From Betaproteobacteria bacterium (GTDB lineage Bacteria > Pseudomonadota > Gammaproteobacteria > Burkholderiales > SG8-41): 5,965 bases of DNA. Numbering within the stretch: position 1 is the first letter of the stretch; every line of letters starts with the position of its first letter. The stretch covers positions 1 through 5,965 of the forward strand of contig JAIOOZ010000240.1 of NCBI GenBank assembly GCA_021414185.1, written 5' to 3'. Under the pieces are notes generated by a model. The model was given only the letters and a program-made list of their open reading frames with translations, was not told the origin of the DNA and did not search any database. This document shows positions 4,832 to 5,965 of the stretch, in pieces. The translations under genes and the position numbers were made by a program.

Positions 4832-5665
4832 CTAAGTGCGCAGTTTCCAGCGCTCGCCCTGCCGCTCCACCCTGCCATCATGGGCAAGCTTCAGCAAATG
4901 CGCATGCAGCGAGCGCCGAGCGACTTGGTGCAGGCGTTGTGGCGTGTCCGCATAAACGATAGGCACGAGTTCGTCGAGCGTCGCCGGATTGCTGACGCTG
5001 AATGCGTCTATCACTTTTTGCTCGCGCTTCAGACGGTGCTCGATCAACCTTTTGGCTTCGGCATGCGGTGTTTCGATCGGATGGCCGTGACCGGGCGCCA
5101 CGCGCTCGATATCAAGTTCGAGCAACGACTCAAGTGATTTGAGGTAGACCACCATGTCGCCGTCGGGGGGACTGATCACTACCGTCGAGCCCTGCATGAT
5201 GTGGTCGCCGGTGAACAGCAGCTTCTCGCGGTCGAGCAGATAGCATAAATGGTTGGATGCGTGGCCCGGCGTATGCACCGCACGCAAAGTGAACTCGCCG
5301 CATTCGAGCACGTCGCCATGCGCGAACACGCGGTCGGGTGCAAACGCGATGTCCTGGTTGTCGTATTGCGGCGCATGCATGCCGATGACTTCGGCGCCGG
5401 TCGCGGCCTTCAATGCGCGCGCAGCGGGTGAATGATCTCTATGCGTATGCGTGCACAAGATCCAGCGCAGGCGGTCACCGACGACTTCCAACATCGCTTG
5501 ATGGTGCACATCGATCTCGGGGCCCGGATCTATCAGCGCCAGCGCGTTCTGGCCGACTATATAAGTGTTGGTGCCGGGTCCCGTCATCATGCCGGGGTTG
5601 GGCGCGGTCAGCCGCCGCACCAGCGGCGAGACCTGCACGACTTCGCCGGGAGTGATCACCGCCAT
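4832..5665 (-). CDS. MBL-fold metallo-hydrolase, LACTB2-like
   Basis: A 277-residue metallo-beta-lactamase-fold protein. It shows the metal-binding motif HTHRDH (His73, His75, Asp77, His78), His135 in HTPGHASNH, Asp154 in FTGDH and a late His in APGHGHP (193/195), enough for a binuclear metal centre. GPGTNTYIVG near residue 30 and IDPGPE near 45 are typical of the LACTB2/glyoxalase-II-like branch. The C-terminal ~75 residues (ERVAPGHGHP onward, with RRSLHAHLLKLAHDGRVERQG) match the small winged-helix-like tail of LACTB2 proteins. LACTB2 relatives include RNA endonucleases and thioester hydrolases; the substrate here is unknown. ATG 5665 has AAGGG (complement of 5674-5678) 8 nt upstream. The start overlaps the end of the NUDIX gene by 10 bp, suggesting translational coupling. 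Its stop lies 3 bp from that of intI. Confidence 0.92.
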   Translation of the reverse strand: MAVITPGEVVQVSPLVRRLTAPNPGMMTGPGTNTYIVGQNALALIDPGPEIDVHHQAMLEVVGDRLRWILCTHTHRDHSPAARALKAATGAEVIGMHAPQYDNQDIAFAPDRVFAHGDVLECGEFTLRAVHTPGHASNHLCYLLDREKLLFTGDHIMQGSTVVISPPDGDMVVYLKSLESLLELDIERVAPGHGHPIETPHAEAKRLIEHRLKREQKVIDAFSVSNPATLDELVPIVYADTPQRLHQVARRSLHAHLLKLAHDGRVERQGERWKLRT

Positions 5666-5965
5666 TTGACTTGCCCTTCGTGCGCGCCGGCTTCCTCGTA
5701 ACCCGGCTCGCCCGGCATGATGCGGCGCCCGTCCTTGCCTATGCGCGGCGCGATGGTCGGTACATTGGGCAATGCGCGCATCGCGTCGATGAGCGCCCCT
5801 GCCGTTTCGAACTGCGCAAACAGCCGCAGCGTATGGATGGTCGGCGTCATCATCTTCAGCTTGCCTTCGCGAAACTGCTCAATGCCTTCGTTCGGCTTCA
5901 CCCACACATTGGCTATGGTCTCGCCGTTGTCATGCGCGGGCTCCTGGTCCGGCGCAAGCGCGACG
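5656..5965 (-). CDS. NUDIX-family hydrolase, C-terminal part
   Basis: The minus-strand frame is open from the right edge to TGA at 5658-5656, giving about 103 residues. It reads ...LAPDQEPAHDNGETIANVWV then KPNEGIEQFREGKLKMMTPT and IHTLRLFAQF. This resembles the C-terminal half of NUDT19-like NUDIX proteins, where a Glu-containing stretch leads to a Trp-x-x-Pro segment and then a PT..TL..L helix. The NUDIX box (GX5EX7REUXEEXGU) would lie beyond the window, so catalysis cannot be confirmed. The end overlaps the MBL gene start by 10 bp; a NUDIX/MBL pair suggests co-transcription. An internal GTG at 5907 is not a credible start because the conserved sequence continues upstream of it. Confidence 0.7.
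   Translation of the reverse strand, partial: VALAPDQEPAHDNGETIANVWVKPNEGIEQFREGKLKMMTPTIHTLRLFAQFETAGALIDAMRALPNVPTIAPRIGKDGRRIMPGEPGYEEAGAHEGQVKWR

Overview
The window looks like chromosomal DNA of a GC-rich proteobacterium, probably a betaproteobacterium. That assignment is an inference from protein style and GC-rich codon use; no rRNA or tRNA gene is present to fix it. The centre of interest is a small integron set among ordinary metabolic and transport genes.

Left part (1-1008): the 3' end of an SDR-family gene runs rightward off the left edge. The 582-bp gap between it and the convergent efflux gene holds mostly repeats: a nested palindromic element (445-628) made of decamer units and several internal hairpins, then a 234-bp element (A, 692-925) with terminal inverted repeats GGTCGGACCA / TGGTCCGACC.

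Middle-left (1009-2742): a complete DinF-type MATE exporter on the minus strand (TTG start behind a good ribosome binding site). Beyond its start lie the first ~28 codons of an IS200/IS605-type tnpA (2402-2485) with a possible left-end hairpin. A second, 232-bp element (B, 2511-2742) follows, with the same ends and orientation as element A.

Integron (2751-4828): an integron integrase gene (intI, plus strand) has all six catalytic residues and the IntI-specific insert. Upstream of it, on the minus strand, are a probable attI core (3699-3705), a cassette without a convincing gene (about 3310-3704) ending in a 119-bp attC, and a compact cassette (2757-3309). The second cassette encodes an unrecognised 152-aa exported protein and ends in an 88-bp attC. 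Both attC sites show paired R boxes, equal-length unpaired spacers, and L boxes with extra bases on one arm. The layout (intI divergent from the array, cassette genes pointing away from intI) is the standard one. The array ends 8 bp from element B.

Right part (4832-5965): an overlapping minus-strand gene pair, a NUDIX-family protein open at the right edge and an MBL-fold hydrolase of the LACTB2 type. The MBL gene converges on intI with only 3 bp between stop codons.

The integrase can be expected to move the cassettes, and the exported protein is the only plausible cassette product. The SDR, MATE, NUDIX and MBL genes show no functional link to the integron beyond position.
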